This document shows positions 44,497 to 54,761 of a DNA stretch of 64,000 nucleotides, piece after piece. Source of the DNA: an uncultured Aquimarina sp. (GTDB lineage: Bacteria > Bacteroidota > Bacteroidia > Flavobacteriales > Flavobacteriaceae). The position numbers and the translations under genes are program-made. Positions within the stretch are counted from its first letter, which is position 1. The number at the start of each line of letters is the position of its first letter. Location: contig CANMLW010000015.1 of the NCBI GenBank assembly GCA_947498705.1, positions 1 through 64,000 on the forward strand. The letters run 5' to 3'. Below the pieces are notes generated by a model. That model was not told the origin of the DNA, did not search any database, and saw only the letters and a list, made by a program, of their open reading frames with translations.

Positions 44497-45873
44497 ATGG
44501 TACTAACTATGGATTATAATAAGGTAATAGAGCAACAGCGAGTTTTTTTTGATACGCATGCAACCAAGGATGTTAATTTTCGAATAAAAGAATTAAAACG
44601 CCTCAAAAACGTTTTAAAAAAGAACGAAAATATTCTTTTTGAAGCAATTTATAAAGATTTCAAAAAGTCTTCATACGAAACCTATGCGACCGAATTATCA
44701 GTAATTTATAGTGAAATAGATACCGCAATTAAGAATGTTAAGAAATGGGCAAAAGTAAAGAAGAAAGTTGCAGGGTTATTAAATTTACCTGGTTTAAGTT
44801 ATAGTATTCCAGAACCGTATGGAACCGTTTTGGTGATAGGCGCCTGGAACTACCCTTACCAATTATCGCTGGCTCCTGTGGTTGCTGCTATTGCAGCTGG
44901 ATGTACTGTAATTCTTAAACCCAGCGAAGTGTCACATCATACTTCTGCTATGATGACGCAATTAATTAATCAGAATTTTGACCCATCTTTTTTTAAAGTT
45001 ATAGAAGGTGGAGTAGAAGAAACAACAGCATTGTTAGAGGTCAAGTTTGATAAAATATTTTTTACAGGAAGTGTCTCGGTAGGAAAAATTATTTACCAGG
45101 CAGCTGCAAAATATCTTACTCCAGTGACATTAGAGCTTGGAGGAAAAAGTCCGGCAATTATTACCAAAGACGTAAATATAGATATGACAGCAAAAAGATT
45201 GGTATGGGCAAAGTTTCTTAATGCGGGGCAAACGTGTATAGCGCCAGATTATGTTATGGTAGAGTCAAGTATACAAGACAGACTCTTAGAAGCAATGAAA
45301 AAGCATATTAATAGTGCTGATTATAAGATTGATAATGATAATTATACACAAATTATAAATGAAAAAAACTTTGATAGATTGTGTGATCTGATCGATGTGA
45401 ATAAGATCTATTTTGGCGGAAGTACTAATAAAGAAGAACGTATGATAGCTCCAACTATTTTAACCGATGTTGCTTTTGAGGATATGGTAATGCAAGAAGA
45501 AATTTTTGGACCTATTTTGCCAATCATAACGTTCGATGTTGTTACAGAAGCGATAGATGAAATCAAAAAGTTACCAAAACCTCTTTCATGTTATGTTTTT
45601 ACGAAGAACAAAACGGTTAAAAAAGAAATTTTGAAGAAGATTTCTTTTGGAGGAGGAGCTATAAATGATGCGATGATGCACTTTACAGAAAAATCACTTC
45701 CCTTTGGAGGTGTTGGAGATAGTGGGATAGGAAGTTATCATGGTAAATATGGATTTGATACTTTTTCACACTATAAAAGTATTGTTCAAAAACCATTTTG
45801 GATAGAGTTAAATTTGAAATACTCTCCTTACTCTTCTGGTAAAATGAAATGGCTTAAGCGAATTTTAGAATAG
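44497..45873 (+). CDS. Class 3-type NAD(P)-dependent aldehyde dehydrogenase
   Basis: 458 residues, starting at ATG 44497 or 44509 (MDYNKVIEQQRVFFDTHATK). The catalytic cysteine is C247 in NAGQTCIAPDY and the general base is the Glu of VTLELGGKSPAI. The nucleotide-binding loop FFTGSVSVGKII is present. The short N-terminus and length are typical of the ALDH3/coniferyl-aldehyde-like class, which oxidises medium and long aliphatic or aromatic aldehydes. The C-terminus carries a hydrophobic-basic tail as in membrane-linked ALDH3 forms. Substrate unknown. Confidence 0.9.
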   Translation: MVLTMDYNKVIEQQRVFFDTHATKDVNFRIKELKRLKNVLKKNENILFEAIYKDFKKSSYETYATELSVIYSEIDTAIKNVKKWAKVKKKVAGLLNLPGLSYSIPEPYGTVLVIGAWNYPYQLSLAPVVAAIAAGCTVILKPSEVSHHTSAMMTQLINQNFDPSFFKVIEGGVEETTALLEVKFDKIFFTGSVSVGKIIYQAAAKYLTPVTLELGGKSPAIITKDVNIDMTAKRLVWAKFLNAGQTCIAPDYVMVESSIQDRLLEAMKKHINSADYKIDNDNYTQIINEKNFDRLCDLIDVNKIYFGGSTNKEERMIAPTILTDVAFEDMVMQEEIFGPILPIITFDVVTEAIDEIKKLPKPLSCYVFTKNKTVKKEILKKISFGGGAINDAMMHFTEKSLPFGGVGDSGIGSYHGKYGFDTFSHYKSIVQKPFWIELNLKYSPYSSGKMKWLKRILE

Positions 45874-45913
45874 TCACAACAAAAGTTAGGTGCTATTTAG
45901 AAAAAAATATTGA

Positions 45914-46714
45914 TTATAGTGTAGCTTTAATAGCAAAAACCAATGGATACAACTTGTCTTTGGTGACAAACATTCCATTTTTGTCTTTAAGCAACCCAGG
46001 AAAAATTTCATAAGGAGATGCATCAAATTCGTTTAGATAGCTAATAGAAAGCCCTGCATTGGTAAGTGCAGAAATTACTTCTCCTAGTCCGTGGTTCCAG
46101 GCATATTCTTTACTGGTGATATTTGCCTTAGGATCAGCATATGTCCCTTGATATTCTTCATAAATAACTTCTTCTTGTTGATAGCCATAAGTTAACTCTG
46201 GTGTTTCTTTCAGGTAATCAAACATCCAAACAATAGGATGAAACTCTACCATGTAGAAAATTCCTCCAGGCTTTAGTCGTTCTGAAATCATTTTTCCCCA
46301 AGGTGCCAGATCAGGTAGCCATCCAATAACTCCGTAGCTGGTAAAAACAATATCAAATTTCTCTTTAATATATTGCGAAGTATCAAGCACATTGCAGCAA
46401 GTAAATTTTGCGTCTAGGTTTAATTCCTGATTTAAATTAGTGGCTAATTTAATCGCTTCTTCAGATAAATCAACACCAGTACATTTTGCTCCCATTCGAC
46501 TCCAACTAAGTGTGTCTTGCCCAAAATGGCACTGCAAGTGTAGTAACGATTTGTTAGTAACATCGCCTAAGGCATCTAATTCATATGAGTTTAATGAGGT
46601 TTCTCCCGACTTAAACCGATCCATACTATAAAAATCACTCGATGCATGGATGTTTACTTTTTTATTCCAAGTGTCTTTATTGGTTTTAAAATATTCATTA
46701 AAATCGGTAGTCAT
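45914..46714 (-). CDS. Class I SAM-dependent methyltransferase
   Basis: 266 residues. The SAM-binding motif is KSLLHLQCHFGQDTLSWSRM with GVDLSEEAIKLA as motif II. DIVFTSYGVIGWLPDLAPWG and LKPGGIFYMVEFHPIVWMFD are the post-motif blocks of the family. It is cytoplasmic. The acceptor is unknown; small metabolites are the usual targets of close relatives. The gene stands alone on the minus strand between an aldehyde dehydrogenase and an epimerase-like gene. Confidence 0.85.
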   Translation of the reverse strand: MTTDFNEYFKTNKDTWNKKVNIHASSDFYSMDRFKSGETSLNSYELDALGDVTNKSLLHLQCHFGQDTLSWSRMGAKCTGVDLSEEAIKLATNLNQELNLDAKFTCCNVLDTSQYIKEKFDIVFTSYGVIGWLPDLAPWGKMISERLKPGGIFYMVEFHPIVWMFDYLKETPELTYGYQQEEVIYEEYQGTYADPKANITSKEYAWNHGLGEVISALTNAGLSISYLNEFDASPYEIFPGLLKDKNGMFVTKDKLYPLVFAIKATL

Positions 46715-46839
46715 TACTTTTTATAATTATGTTGGTTCGTAAATATAATAAATAGGTTTGGTAGATTCTTTTACTTCTCATAAACTACTTGTCAAACGTA
46801 AACCTTCTGAATACGAACATGGTATTTCTGTTTATAGGT

Positions 46840-47643
46840 CTATGATGCTGAAGGAGAAATAATTGTTTCGAATATTTCATGTCCAGAACTATATTCAAAT
46901 CCTTTGTATAAGTTTTTTTCAGAAACACTGGCGGGATAAAATGTGATAGGTTCTATACAAGCCATGTTAGAGGATGGACTCCATAGCATTAGGTGTTTAA
47001 ATCCTGGTGATTTTATATTTACATTTACCTTACCGTTATTTGATAAGGTTAGGTCATCACAATCTTGGACAGGAAACGCGGTTGATCCTGTTTCTAAAAC
47101 ATCAGTTAAAGGAATTTTTTTGTCCTTAAATTCGAACAAGGGGTTGCTGGTGTAAATTTTTAATGCAGGATGAAACCCGATCATAAAAGGCATCCCTTCT
47201 TCTGAATGAATTTCAAAAGTGACCCGTAGGGATGTATTAGTTAATTTAAAGGTTTTGGTAAATTCAAAATTATAAGGCCAGCTTAAAGATGCTAAAGTCG
47301 ATTTTTCTGGAAATTTAGGATTTGCTACTAAAGTATCAGCAGTATATGCTTTGTAGAAGCTAACACTATTTGGGGTGGCTGTGTTTTTTAAAGAATAGTT
47401 CATTGCTCTTAAAATACCATGTTGATCCAGTTTTGCTTCTTTTTTTGGAGTTGCAACAGAAAAATTATTTCCTTTTGTGGCACCGATAATAGGAAACATT
47501 TCAATTTCGGTGTTACTCCAGCCGGGATCTCCTTGTTGATGCATGATTTCGGTTTCTAAAAATTGATAATTGCATAATTGCCCGTCACGTATTAAGACTT
47601 TGGAGTGATTATCTTCACTTTTTAGTTCAATTTCTAAACTCAT
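46840..47643 (-). CDS. Aldose 1-epimerase-like protein (galactose mutarotase fold)
   Basis: 267 residues. GNNFSVATPKKEAKLDQHGI, a GMPFMIGFHPALKIY block with the conserved histidine, and IEPITFYPASVSEKN fit the LacX/aldose-1-epimerase-like group. It would speed the change between anomers of a hexose. The sugar is not determined. No carbohydrate gene is next to it, so it may be general. Cytoplasmic; single-gene unit. Confidence 0.8.
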   Translation of the reverse strand: MSLEIELKSEDNHSKVLIRDGQLCNYQFLETEIMHQQGDPGWSNTEIEMFPIIGATKGNNFSVATPKKEAKLDQHGILRAMNYSLKNTATPNSVSFYKAYTADTLVANPKFPEKSTLASLSWPYNFEFTKTFKLTNTSLRVTFEIHSEEGMPFMIGFHPALKIYTSNPLFEFKDKKIPLTDVLETGSTAFPVQDCDDLTLSNNGKVNVNIKSPGFKHLMLWSPSSNMACIEPITFYPASVSEKNLYKGFEYSSGHEIFETIISPSAS

Positions 47644-47934
47644 ATAAGGAGAGGGTATTTAGTGATTATATGATTGTTTTTCTATTCTAAACTTGTGTTT
47701 GATAACATACAAAAGTTATTCTGGTAAAAGCTTAAAATTTATGTAAACAACTTTGTTTCAACGAAGTTAAGATAAAATGGGGGTTTAATGAGTTTTTACA
47801 ATATATTACTAGTAAAAAATTGTATTTCTCTTAAAGAAACTATACATTTATTGATGAAAAGGGAAAATTGGATGCTTTTTTGTAAGTATTTGTAACACAA
47901 TCGTCATAATTTAAAAACTAATTAATTACTTAGT

Positions 47935-48306
47935 ATGAAAAGGATTTTACCTCAGTTGCTATGTGTAATCGTAGCAGTGATCTTGATTCAGACACTTAGA
48001 TTTAAGTTTACGGCCCATCCGGACAGTGTGTATATATTCACAAAAGTTGGAATGGAACCTTATGGTCGAATAGGAACAGGAATTGTTGAACTAATAGCAG
48101 GAATTTTATTAATAATTCCTAAAACAGCTTGGATAGGCGCGATGATTACCTTGGGCACTATCGGAGGAGCTATCATGATGCATTTAACCAAACTCGGCAT
48201 AGAAGTCAATAATGATGGGGGAACCTTGTTTGTTGTTGCTATTGTAACCTTTGTGTTAAGTACAATAATTCTTTGGATTAAAAGAAAAGAAGTCAAATTC
48301 TTTTAA
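47935..48306 (+). CDS. DoxX-family small membrane protein
   Basis: 123 residues with four predicted helices (ILPQLLCVIVAVILIQTLRF, GIVELIAGILLIIPKTAWIG, AMITLGTIGGAIMMHLTKLG, LFVVAIVTFVLSTIILWI). The pattern GRIGTGIVELIAGILL and GGAIMMHL are typical of DoxX and DoxX-like proteins. Function in this family is poorly defined; roles in thiol or oxidant stress have been reported for some members. The kynurenine operon starts 131 bases further and is probably separate. Confidence 0.82.
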   Translation: MKRILPQLLCVIVAVILIQTLRFKFTAHPDSVYIFTKVGMEPYGRIGTGIVELIAGILLIIPKTAWIGAMITLGTIGGAIMMHLTKLGIEVNNDGGTLFVVAIVTFVLSTIILWIKRKEVKFF

Positions 48307-48344
48307 AACGAAATTTTATTCAAAATGATATTTATGTTGCATTT

Positions 48345-48379
48345 GAGACAAGTTTAATATAACGTTAAATACTTGTTTC
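48345..48379. promoter_or_regulatory. Imperfect dyad upstream of kynU, candidate IclR-type operator
   Basis: GAGACAAGT (48345-48353) and ACTTGTTTC (48371-48379) pair at eight of nine positions across 17 bases, and the spacer itself contains TTAA and TTAA in inverted order. It lies 58 bases before the kynU start, in the promoter region. An IclR regulator is coded within the operon, so self-regulation through this site is a reasonable inference without direct proof. Confidence 0.45.
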
Positions 48380-48437
48380 GAATGCTTTTTTGCTTTAAAT
48401 TAGTAAAACACTGTTTCAATTATTAAAACATTAAAGA

Positions 48438-49706
48438 ATGCCACTTGCATTTAAAACTGGTTTAGCGTTTGCTAAAGAATTAGATAAAAAAGATACTATT
48501 TCTGATTATCGTGATCAATTTCATATTCCAAAAGATGTTAATGGAAAAGATTGGATATATATGTGCGGTAATTCGCTAGGATTACAACCCAAAAAAACAG
48601 AACAATACATCAATCAGGAGTTAAAAGATTGGGCAAATTTGGGGGTAGAAGGGCATTTTGAAGCAAAAAACCCATGGATGCCTTATCACGAATTTTTAAC
48701 CGGTGCAATGGCTAGGGTAGTTGGTGCTAAACCTATAGAGGTGGTGATCATGAATACGCTGACTACCAATTTACATTTGTTAATGGTGTCTTTTTATCGA
48801 CCAACTCGTACAAAATATAAAATATTAATAGAGAGTGATGCCTTTCCGTCTGATCGATATGCTGTAGAATCGCAGTTGCATTTTCATGGGTTTGACCCTA
48901 AAGAAGGTATTGTCGAATGGAAACCACCTAAAGGAAAAGAACTATTAGAAATAGAAGATTTACAGGCTATTCTAGAAGAGCAAGGAGATGAAATTGCCAT
49001 GCTGCTTATAGGAGGAGTAAATTATTATACGGGTCAATATCTCAACCTAAAAAAAATTAGTGATTTAGGGCATGCGCATCAATGTATGGTGGGTATTGAT
49101 TTGGCACATGGAGTCGGAAATATACAACCAGAGTTGCATAAATCGGGAGTAGATTTTGCAGCTTGGTGTACCTATAAATACCTAAACTCTGGTCCGGGTA
49201 GTCTGGGAGGATTGTTTGTTCATGAAAAACATGCACATAACAAAGAATTAAAGCGCTTTTCGGGTTGGTGGAGCCATAATAAAAAAACTCGCTTCAATAT
49301 GAGACAAGAGTTTGATCTAATGCCAGGCGCAGAAGGATATCAGTTAAGTAATCCGCCTATTTTGTCTATGGCAGCGATCAAAGCATCTTTAGATATTTTT
49401 GATGAGATAGGAATGGATGTATTACGAGAAAAATCCAGAAAGCTAACCGGATATTTAGAGTTTTTGATTAAGGAGATAGATACGGATCGAATAAAGATCA
49501 TTACGCCGTCTCATCCCGATGAAAGAGGGTGCCAATTATCTATCCAGGTGCAAAATGCCGATAAGAGTTTACATCAATATCTTACAGAACATCATATTAT
49601 TACCGATTGGCGAGAACCAGATGTAATTCGTTTTGCACCTGTACCGCTCTATACCAGTTTTGAAGATGTATTTAACATGGTCGAGATCTTTAAAAAAGCA
49701 TTGTAA
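48438..49706 (+). CDS. kynU: Kynureninase
   Basis: 422 residues, the family length. It shows the type I PLP fold: YMCGNSLGLQPKKTEQYINQ near the N-terminus, SDAFPSDRYAVESQLHFHG, and the PLP lysine K247 in AAWCTYKYLNSGPGSLGG. FSGWWSHNKKTRFNM is a kynureninase signature. The enzyme splits kynurenine and 3-hydroxykynurenine to (3-hydroxy)anthranilate and alanine. It is the first gene of the kynurenine operon and its stop overlaps the start of kmo by one base. Confidence 0.96.
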   Translation: MPLAFKTGLAFAKELDKKDTISDYRDQFHIPKDVNGKDWIYMCGNSLGLQPKKTEQYINQELKDWANLGVEGHFEAKNPWMPYHEFLTGAMARVVGAKPIEVVIMNTLTTNLHLLMVSFYRPTRTKYKILIESDAFPSDRYAVESQLHFHGFDPKEGIVEWKPPKGKELLEIEDLQAILEEQGDEIAMLLIGGVNYYTGQYLNLKKISDLGHAHQCMVGIDLAHGVGNIQPELHKSGVDFAAWCTYKYLNSGPGSLGGLFVHEKHAHNKELKRFSGWWSHNKKTRFNMRQEFDLMPGAEGYQLSNPPILSMAAIKASLDIFDEIGMDVLREKSRKLTGYLEFLIKEIDTDRIKIITPSHPDERGCQLSIQVQNADKSLHQYLTEHHIITDWREPDVIRFAPVPLYTSFEDVFNMVEIFKKAL

Positions 49707-51103
49707 TGTCTAAAAAAGAAAATATACTCATTATAGGAGCCGGCCTTTGCGGTTCTCTTTTGGCACTTAGATTGGCTCAAAGGGGATATAAAGTAACGGT
49801 GTATGAAAAACGACCCGATGTAAGAACTGTAGCCATTTCTTCTGGGAGATCTATTAATCTGGCTTTGTCAGATAGAGGATTAAAAGCAATGAAAATGGTC
49901 GGAATTGCAGATAAAGTAACTTCTTTATGCATTCCTATGCATGGTCGATTAATACATGATCTTGAAGGTAATACCTTTGCTTCAGACTATTCTGGTAGAA
50001 AAGGCGAATACATTAATTCGGTGTCCAGAGGAGGGTTAAATGGATTGCTACTTTCCGAAGCAGAAAAGCATGAAAATGTTACCATACATTTTAATAAAAA
50101 ATGTATCGATGTGGATATTGATGCCACTACAGCAATGTTTAAATGCTATACCACCAAAAAAGAGATAACAGTAGATGCAGATATTATCTTTGGAGCTGAT
50201 GGAGCAGGGTCAGCACTTCGAAAAAGTTATTATCTAAAGAAAAAATTCTTATTTAGCTATTCTCAAAATTACTTGACACACGGATATAAAGAATTAGAGA
50301 TTCCTGCGAATAAGGACAGAAGCCATAGAATAAGTAAGGACCATCTACATATATGGCCCAGAGGAGAATATATGCTTATTGCACTTCCAAACCTAGATGG
50401 TAGTTTTACAGTAACCCTGTTTTTATCCTATAGTGATGGAGTATATAATTTTGATAACCTTACGACACCAGATCAAGTAACAGAATTTTTTAAAAAACAA
50501 TTTCCAGATGCATTGCAACTCATTCCAGATATTCATGACGAGTTTTTTAATAACCCAACAGGAGCTTTAGGTACCATAAAATGTTCTCCCTGGCATTATA
50601 AAGGAAAAACATTGTTAATCGGGGATGCAGCACATGCAATTGTACCGTTTTATGGTCAGGGGATGAATGCTTCTTTTGAAGATGTGGTTGTGTTTGATGA
50701 AATTCTTGAACAAAATAAAGGAGATTGGACGGCTACATTCAAAGCATATGAGAAAGTAAGAAAAGAAGATACTGATGCAATAGCAGATCTTGCTATTGAT
50801 AATTATTATGAAATGCGTGATCACGTATCTAATCCTATTTTTAAACAAAAAAGAAAATTAGAAATGGATCTTGAAAAAGTGTTTCCAGATGAGTATTTTT
50901 CAAAATATTCTATGGTTACATTCAATGAAGATATAAACTATGCCAAGGCTATGCAAATAGGAAGAGCACAGGACAAGGCCTTGTTAAACCTTATAGCAGA
51001 TGAACAAATCAATACTGATAAAGATCTGAAAGAAGTGCTAAAACAGGTACAAAAAGAAACCAATGAAATTTTGCAAGAAGATAAGGTTGCAGGATTAAAA
51101 TAA
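49706..51103 (+). CDS. kmo: Kynurenine 3-monooxygenase
   Basis: 465 residues. FAD-binding GxGxxG is [20 protein letters not shown], followed by the [11 protein letters not shown] block. The second FAD motif is [20 protein letters not shown]. The C-terminal part includes [20 protein letters not shown], which fits the long Kmo family rather than general hydroxylases. It hydroxylates kynurenine with NADPH and O2, giving 3-hydroxykynurenine, the substrate for kynU. It is coupled to kynU by a TAATG junction. Confidence 0.96.
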   Translation: MSKKENILIIGAGLCGSLLALRLAQRGYKVTVYEKRPDVRTVAISSGRSINLALSDRGLKAMKMVGIADKVTSLCIPMHGRLIHDLEGNTFASDYSGRKGEYINSVSRGGLNGLLLSEAEKHENVTIHFNKKCIDVDIDATTAMFKCYTTKKEITVDADIIFGADGAGSALRKSYYLKKKFLFSYSQNYLTHGYKELEIPANKDRSHRISKDHLHIWPRGEYMLIALPNLDGSFTVTLFLSYSDGVYNFDNLTTPDQVTEFFKKQFPDALQLIPDIHDEFFNNPTGALGTIKCSPWHYKGKTLLIGDAAHAIVPFYGQGMNASFEDVVVFDEILEQNKGDWTATFKAYEKVRKEDTDAIADLAIDNYYEMRDHVSNPIFKQKRKLEMDLEKVFPDEYFSKYSMVTFNEDINYAKAMQIGRAQDKALLNLIADEQINTDKDLKEVLKQVQKETNEILQEDKVAGLK

Positions 51104-51141
51104 AGTGTTTAATAGATATAGATATAGTAATAGTTGAAATC

Positions 51142-51558
51142 ATGAATAAAGGAAAACTAATAGAAGGAAAAGCAATTCCTAGAGGTAAATTTCCTCATGT
51201 AAAACGGGTAGGTGATTTTATATATGTTTCAGGAACGAGTTCGAGACGACCAGACAACACTTTCGAAGGGGTAGCTGTAGATGAATTTGGAACTACTAAT
51301 CTGGATATCAAAGCACAAACAAAAGCGGTTTTAGAAAATATCAATGATATTTTAAAGGAGGAAGGAGCAAGTTTGAAAGATGTAGTAGATATTACTTCTT
51401 TTCTGGTAAATATGAATGATTTTGGGGGGTATAATGAAGTATATGCAACGTATTTTGATTATGATGGGCCAACGAGAACTACTGTTGCCGTACACCAGTT
51501 ACCACACCCACATTTATTAATAGAAATTAAAGCAATAGCGTACAAAAAAGTAGATTAA
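51142..51558 (+). CDS. RidA-family 2-aminomuconate deaminase candidate
   Basis: 138 residues. RidA fold: [20 protein letters not shown], then [40 protein letters not shown] and [20 protein letters not shown]. In ACMSD-type kynurenine clusters of other bacteria the gene in this place is 2-aminomuconate deaminase (AmnD/NbaF), also of the RidA superfamily. The operon context supports this. The family is broad and the exact substrate remains inferred. 38 bases after kmo. Confidence 0.82.
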   Translation: MNKGKLIEGKAIPRGKFPHVKRVGDFIYVSGTSSRRPDNTFEGVAVDEFGTTNLDIKAQTKAVLENINDILKEEGASLKDVVDITSFLVNMNDFGGYNEVYATYFDYDGPTRTTVAVHQLPHPHLLIEIKAIAYKKVD

Positions 51559-51581
51559 CGTCTTTATAGAATAATGATACA

Positions 51582-52349
51582 ATGAGTAGCACTACAAATA
51601 AAAAAATTCTAAATACCTCTGTAGAAAAAGCATTCAAGATTTTGAATTGTTTTTCTACAGAAAAAATAGAGTTGGGTGTTACAGAAATAGCGCATAAAAT
51701 CGGTACTAATAAAAGTGCGGTATATCGAATGTTGGCTACTATGGAAGCTTTGAATGTGATTCAGCAAAATCCCGAAAACGAAAAATATAGGTTAGGCCTT
51801 AAGTTATTCGAGTTGGGACAAAAAGTAAGCATCCATAAAAATTTTATTTCCAAAGCCAGACCTTTTATGGAAGACTTAGTCAAACGAGCGGGAGAAACGG
51901 CACATTTGGCAATCTATAAAGATAAGAAAGTGTATTTTTTGGATAAAGTGGTAGGTAGACATGATTTACAAATAAATTCGCAAATAGGAAGCGAAAAGCC
52001 ACTGCATTGTACAGGTTTGGGTAAAGTGATGCTCGCTTTTGCAGAACCCGAGTATCGATCAGTAATTGATAGCAGTACTCTCGAAGCCGTTACCAAAAAT
52101 ACCATAACAAATAAAGCGCAATTAAAAGAAGAAATAGAACGCATCAAGAATATAGGTTTTGCATTAGATCTTGAAGAAAATGAAATTGGCTTGGTGTGTG
52201 TTGCAGTTCCTGTATTTGATGCCAGAGGGAAATGTATAGCGGCTATAAGTACTTCTGGCCCTTCGGCCAGATTTAATAAAAATGAAATACAAACCTATAC
52301 AGGTGATTTAAAATATACAGCAAATCAGTTAAAACACATTTTTGAGTAA
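51582..52349 (+). CDS. IclR-family transcriptional regulator
   Basis: 255 residues. N-terminal winged HTH (SVEKAFKILNCFSTEKIELG, VTEIAHKIGTNKSAVYRMLA) and C-terminal IclR effector domain (LVKRAGETAHLAIYKDKKVY, HCTGLGKVMLAFAEPEYR, AVPVFDARGKCIAAISTSGP). The gene is inside the operon, 23 bases after the RidA gene and directly followed by the dehydrogenase. Regulators in such operons usually sense a pathway intermediate. A candidate binding site is the dyad at 48345-48379. Confidence 0.92.
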   Translation: MSSTTNKKILNTSVEKAFKILNCFSTEKIELGVTEIAHKIGTNKSAVYRMLATMEALNVIQQNPENEKYRLGLKLFELGQKVSIHKNFISKARPFMEDLVKRAGETAHLAIYKDKKVYFLDKVVGRHDLQINSQIGSEKPLHCTGLGKVMLAFAEPEYRSVIDSSTLEAVTKNTITNKAQLKEEIERIKNIGFALDLEENEIGLVCVAVPVFDARGKCIAAISTSGPSARFNKNEIQTYTGDLKYTANQLKHIFE

Positions 52350-53810
52350 ATGATAAATATAGGTGCCATAGAAAAGATTGAAAATTATATTGACGGACAA
52401 TATATACCACCGCAAGAAAACCAGTGGTTGGATAATTATAATCCTGCAAAAGGAGAGGTGTATAGTCAGACACCAGACTCTTCTTCAAAAGATGTAGCAT
52501 TGGCTTATGAAGCTGCATCCAAAGCCTTTATAGGTTGGTCAGAAACCTCTTTACAGCAACGCAGTGCTATCTTGCTTAAAATTGCAAACCTGATAGAAGA
52601 ACATCTCGAAGAACTGGCAATGGCAGAAGCAATAGATAATGGGAAACCATTGACCTTAGCTCGCAGTGTAGATATCCCCAGAGCGTCAGATAATTTTAGA
52701 TTTTTTGCCAATGCGATCACACAATTTGCAAGTGAGGCTCATGAAAGCCAGGGGTTTGATGCTATTAATTTTACATTAAGACAACCTATAGGGGTTGTGG
52801 GATGCATTTCACCATGGAATTTACCATTATATTTATTTACCTGGAAAATAGCTCCGGCATTGGCTGCTGGTAATACTGTAATTGCAAAACCTAGTGAGGT
52901 TACACCTATGACTGCGTATTTGCTAGGAGAGATATGTACCAAGGCAGGTTTGCCAAAGGGGGTGTTAAATATTGTACATGGATTAGGTACTTCTGTTGGT
53001 CAGGCAATAGTAGCGCATCCGCGTATCAAAGCAATCTCATTTACAGGAGGAACGGTTACAGGAGCTCATATAGCAAAAATAGCGGCACCTATGTTTAAGA
53101 AATTGTCGTTAGAACTAGGCGGTAAAAACCCAAATCTCATATTTGCCGATTGCGAGTATGATCGTATGCTCGAAACAACATTAAAATCCTCGTTTTCTAA
53201 TCAGGGACAAATATGCCTTTGTGGTTCTCGTATTTTGATAGAAAGAAGTATTTATGAAAGGTTTAAAACAGATTTTGTTGCAAAAACCAAGACATTAAAA
53301 GTAGGGCAACCTATGGATAAGGATACCAATATTGGGGCTTTAGTGTCCAAAACTCATTTAGAAAAAGTAAAAAGTTATATTGATAGTGCAACTGCAGAAG
53401 GCGGTAAGATTCTTTGTGGAGGCGAATATGTAACGATAGCGGGTTATGAAAAAGGATATTATCTGCAGCCTACTATTATCGAAGTAAATGATCCCCAATG
53501 CAAATTGGTACAAGAAGAAATTTTTGGCCCCGTGGTAACGATTATGCCGTTTGATACCGATCATGAAGCTTTGGCGTTGGCAAACAATGTGCGTTATGGA
53601 TTGTCATGTACCATTTGGACCGATAGCTTGACTAGAAGTATGCAAATGGCCAAACAAATAGAAGCAGGTATTGTATGGGTAAATACTTGGATGATGCGTG
53701 ATCTTCGTACTCCTTTTGGAGGAGTAAAGGATTCTGGAGTTGGCAGAGAAGGAGGCTTCGAAGCTTTACGGTTTTTTACAGAACCCAAAAATGTATGTAT
53801 ACAATTTTAG
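52350..53810 (+). CDS. 2-aminomuconate-6-semialdehyde dehydrogenase
   Basis: 486 residues, the standard ALDH length. Catalytic C289 in SNQGQICLCGSRIL and general base in KKLSLELGGKNPNLIF; cofactor loop ISFTGGTVTGAHIAK. The block QPIGVVGCISPWNLPLYLFT and the CLCGSRI context fit the hydroxymuconic/aminomuconic semialdehyde dehydrogenase subfamily. In the pathway it would oxidise the product of the ACMS decarboxylase (NbaE/AmnC role). ATG follows the IclR stop without a gap. Confidence 0.9.
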   Translation: MINIGAIEKIENYIDGQYIPPQENQWLDNYNPAKGEVYSQTPDSSSKDVALAYEAASKAFIGWSETSLQQRSAILLKIANLIEEHLEELAMAEAIDNGKPLTLARSVDIPRASDNFRFFANAITQFASEAHESQGFDAINFTLRQPIGVVGCISPWNLPLYLFTWKIAPALAAGNTVIAKPSEVTPMTAYLLGEICTKAGLPKGVLNIVHGLGTSVGQAIVAHPRIKAISFTGGTVTGAHIAKIAAPMFKKLSLELGGKNPNLIFADCEYDRMLETTLKSSFSNQGQICLCGSRILIERSIYERFKTDFVAKTKTLKVGQPMDKDTNIGALVSKTHLEKVKSYIDSATAEGGKILCGGEYVTIAGYEKGYYLQPTIIEVNDPQCKLVQEEIFGPVVTIMPFDTDHEALALANNVRYGLSCTIWTDSLTRSMQMAKQIEAGIVWVNTWMMRDLRTPFGGVKDSGVGREGGFEALRFFTEPKNVCIQF

Positions 53811-53878
53811 AATAAACAACAATAAAATAGTGCACTTGTCTTAGAAGGTGTAGCTATAACATAAAAACATAAGGCAAA

Positions 53879-54658
53879 ATGAATTTAAATCTTACTAACA
53901 AAAATGCATTGGTATGTGGCAGCACAAAAGGGATAGGGAAAGCCTCTGCTAAAGAGCTAGCTTTATTGGGGGCTACTGTTGTTTTGATGGCCAGAAATGA
54001 AGAAAAGTTAAAGCAGGTTGTGGATGAACTAGCTACAAATCATGGGCAGTCACATAGCTACATTGTGGCCGATTTTAAAAATCCTGAAGAGGTAAAAAAT
54101 AAGATTGTAGAAGAGGAAAGAATTTTTCATATTTTAATAAATAATACAGGTGGTCCGGCAGGAGGCCCTGTGTTTAATGCTACTTTAGGTGAGTTTGAAA
54201 GTGCCTTTACGCAACATTTAAAATGTAATCATGTTTTGGTACAAGCATTAGTACCCGGAATGAAAAAAGAAGGTTATGGTAGGATTATCAATGTGATTTC
54301 TACCTCTGTAAAACAACCATTAGGAGGATTAGGAGTTTCTAATACCATTAGAGGAGCAGTAGCGAATTGGTCAAAAACCTTAGCAAATGAACTAGGAGCA
54401 TTTGGAATCACGGTAAATAATGTATTACCAGGATCAACTGCGACAGAACGATTAAATGAAATAATTAATAATAAAGCAGAAAAGACGGGCAAACCCAGAG
54501 AAGAGGTGGTAAAAGCTATGGAAAATGAAGTACCCGCAAAAAGATTTGGTCGCCCAGAAGAAATAGCTAACGCTATTGCTTTTTTGGCTACCGAAGCAGC
54601 TTCTTATATCAACGGAATTAATGTTCCTGTAGATGGAGGTAGAACCAAATCATTATAG
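53879..54658 (+). CDS. SDR-fold protein lacking the usual YxxxK catalytic pair
   Basis: 259 residues. The nucleotide-binding motif is GSTKGIGKASAKELALLG and the NNTGG motif is intact. At the catalytic place the sequence reads GVSNTIRGAVANWSKTLANE, with neither the Tyr nor the Lys of YxxxK; Ser and Arg stand there. C-terminal PVDGGRTKSL is typical of SDRs. A BKR-like SDR subgroup with the same degenerate pattern is known, but its reaction is not. Being inside the kynurenine operon suggests a role in handling 2-aminomuconate or 2-oxo acids. Confidence 0.85.
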   Translation: MNLNLTNKNALVCGSTKGIGKASAKELALLGATVVLMARNEEKLKQVVDELATNHGQSHSYIVADFKNPEEVKNKIVEEERIFHILINNTGGPAGGPVFNATLGEFESAFTQHLKCNHVLVQALVPGMKKEGYGRIINVISTSVKQPLGGLGVSNTIRGAVANWSKTLANELGAFGITVNNVLPGSTATERLNEIINNKAEKTGKPREEVVKAMENEVPAKRFGRPEEIANAIAFLATEAASYINGINVPVDGGRTKSL

Positions 54659-54761
54659 TTAACGATTTCTTATCGCTAAATACCGATCAAAAGCGTTAAA
54701 TTTATATAATAAGATAAAGTAGATCAGAGAATATCTTTTTTAGATTAATAAAAGTAAGCAT

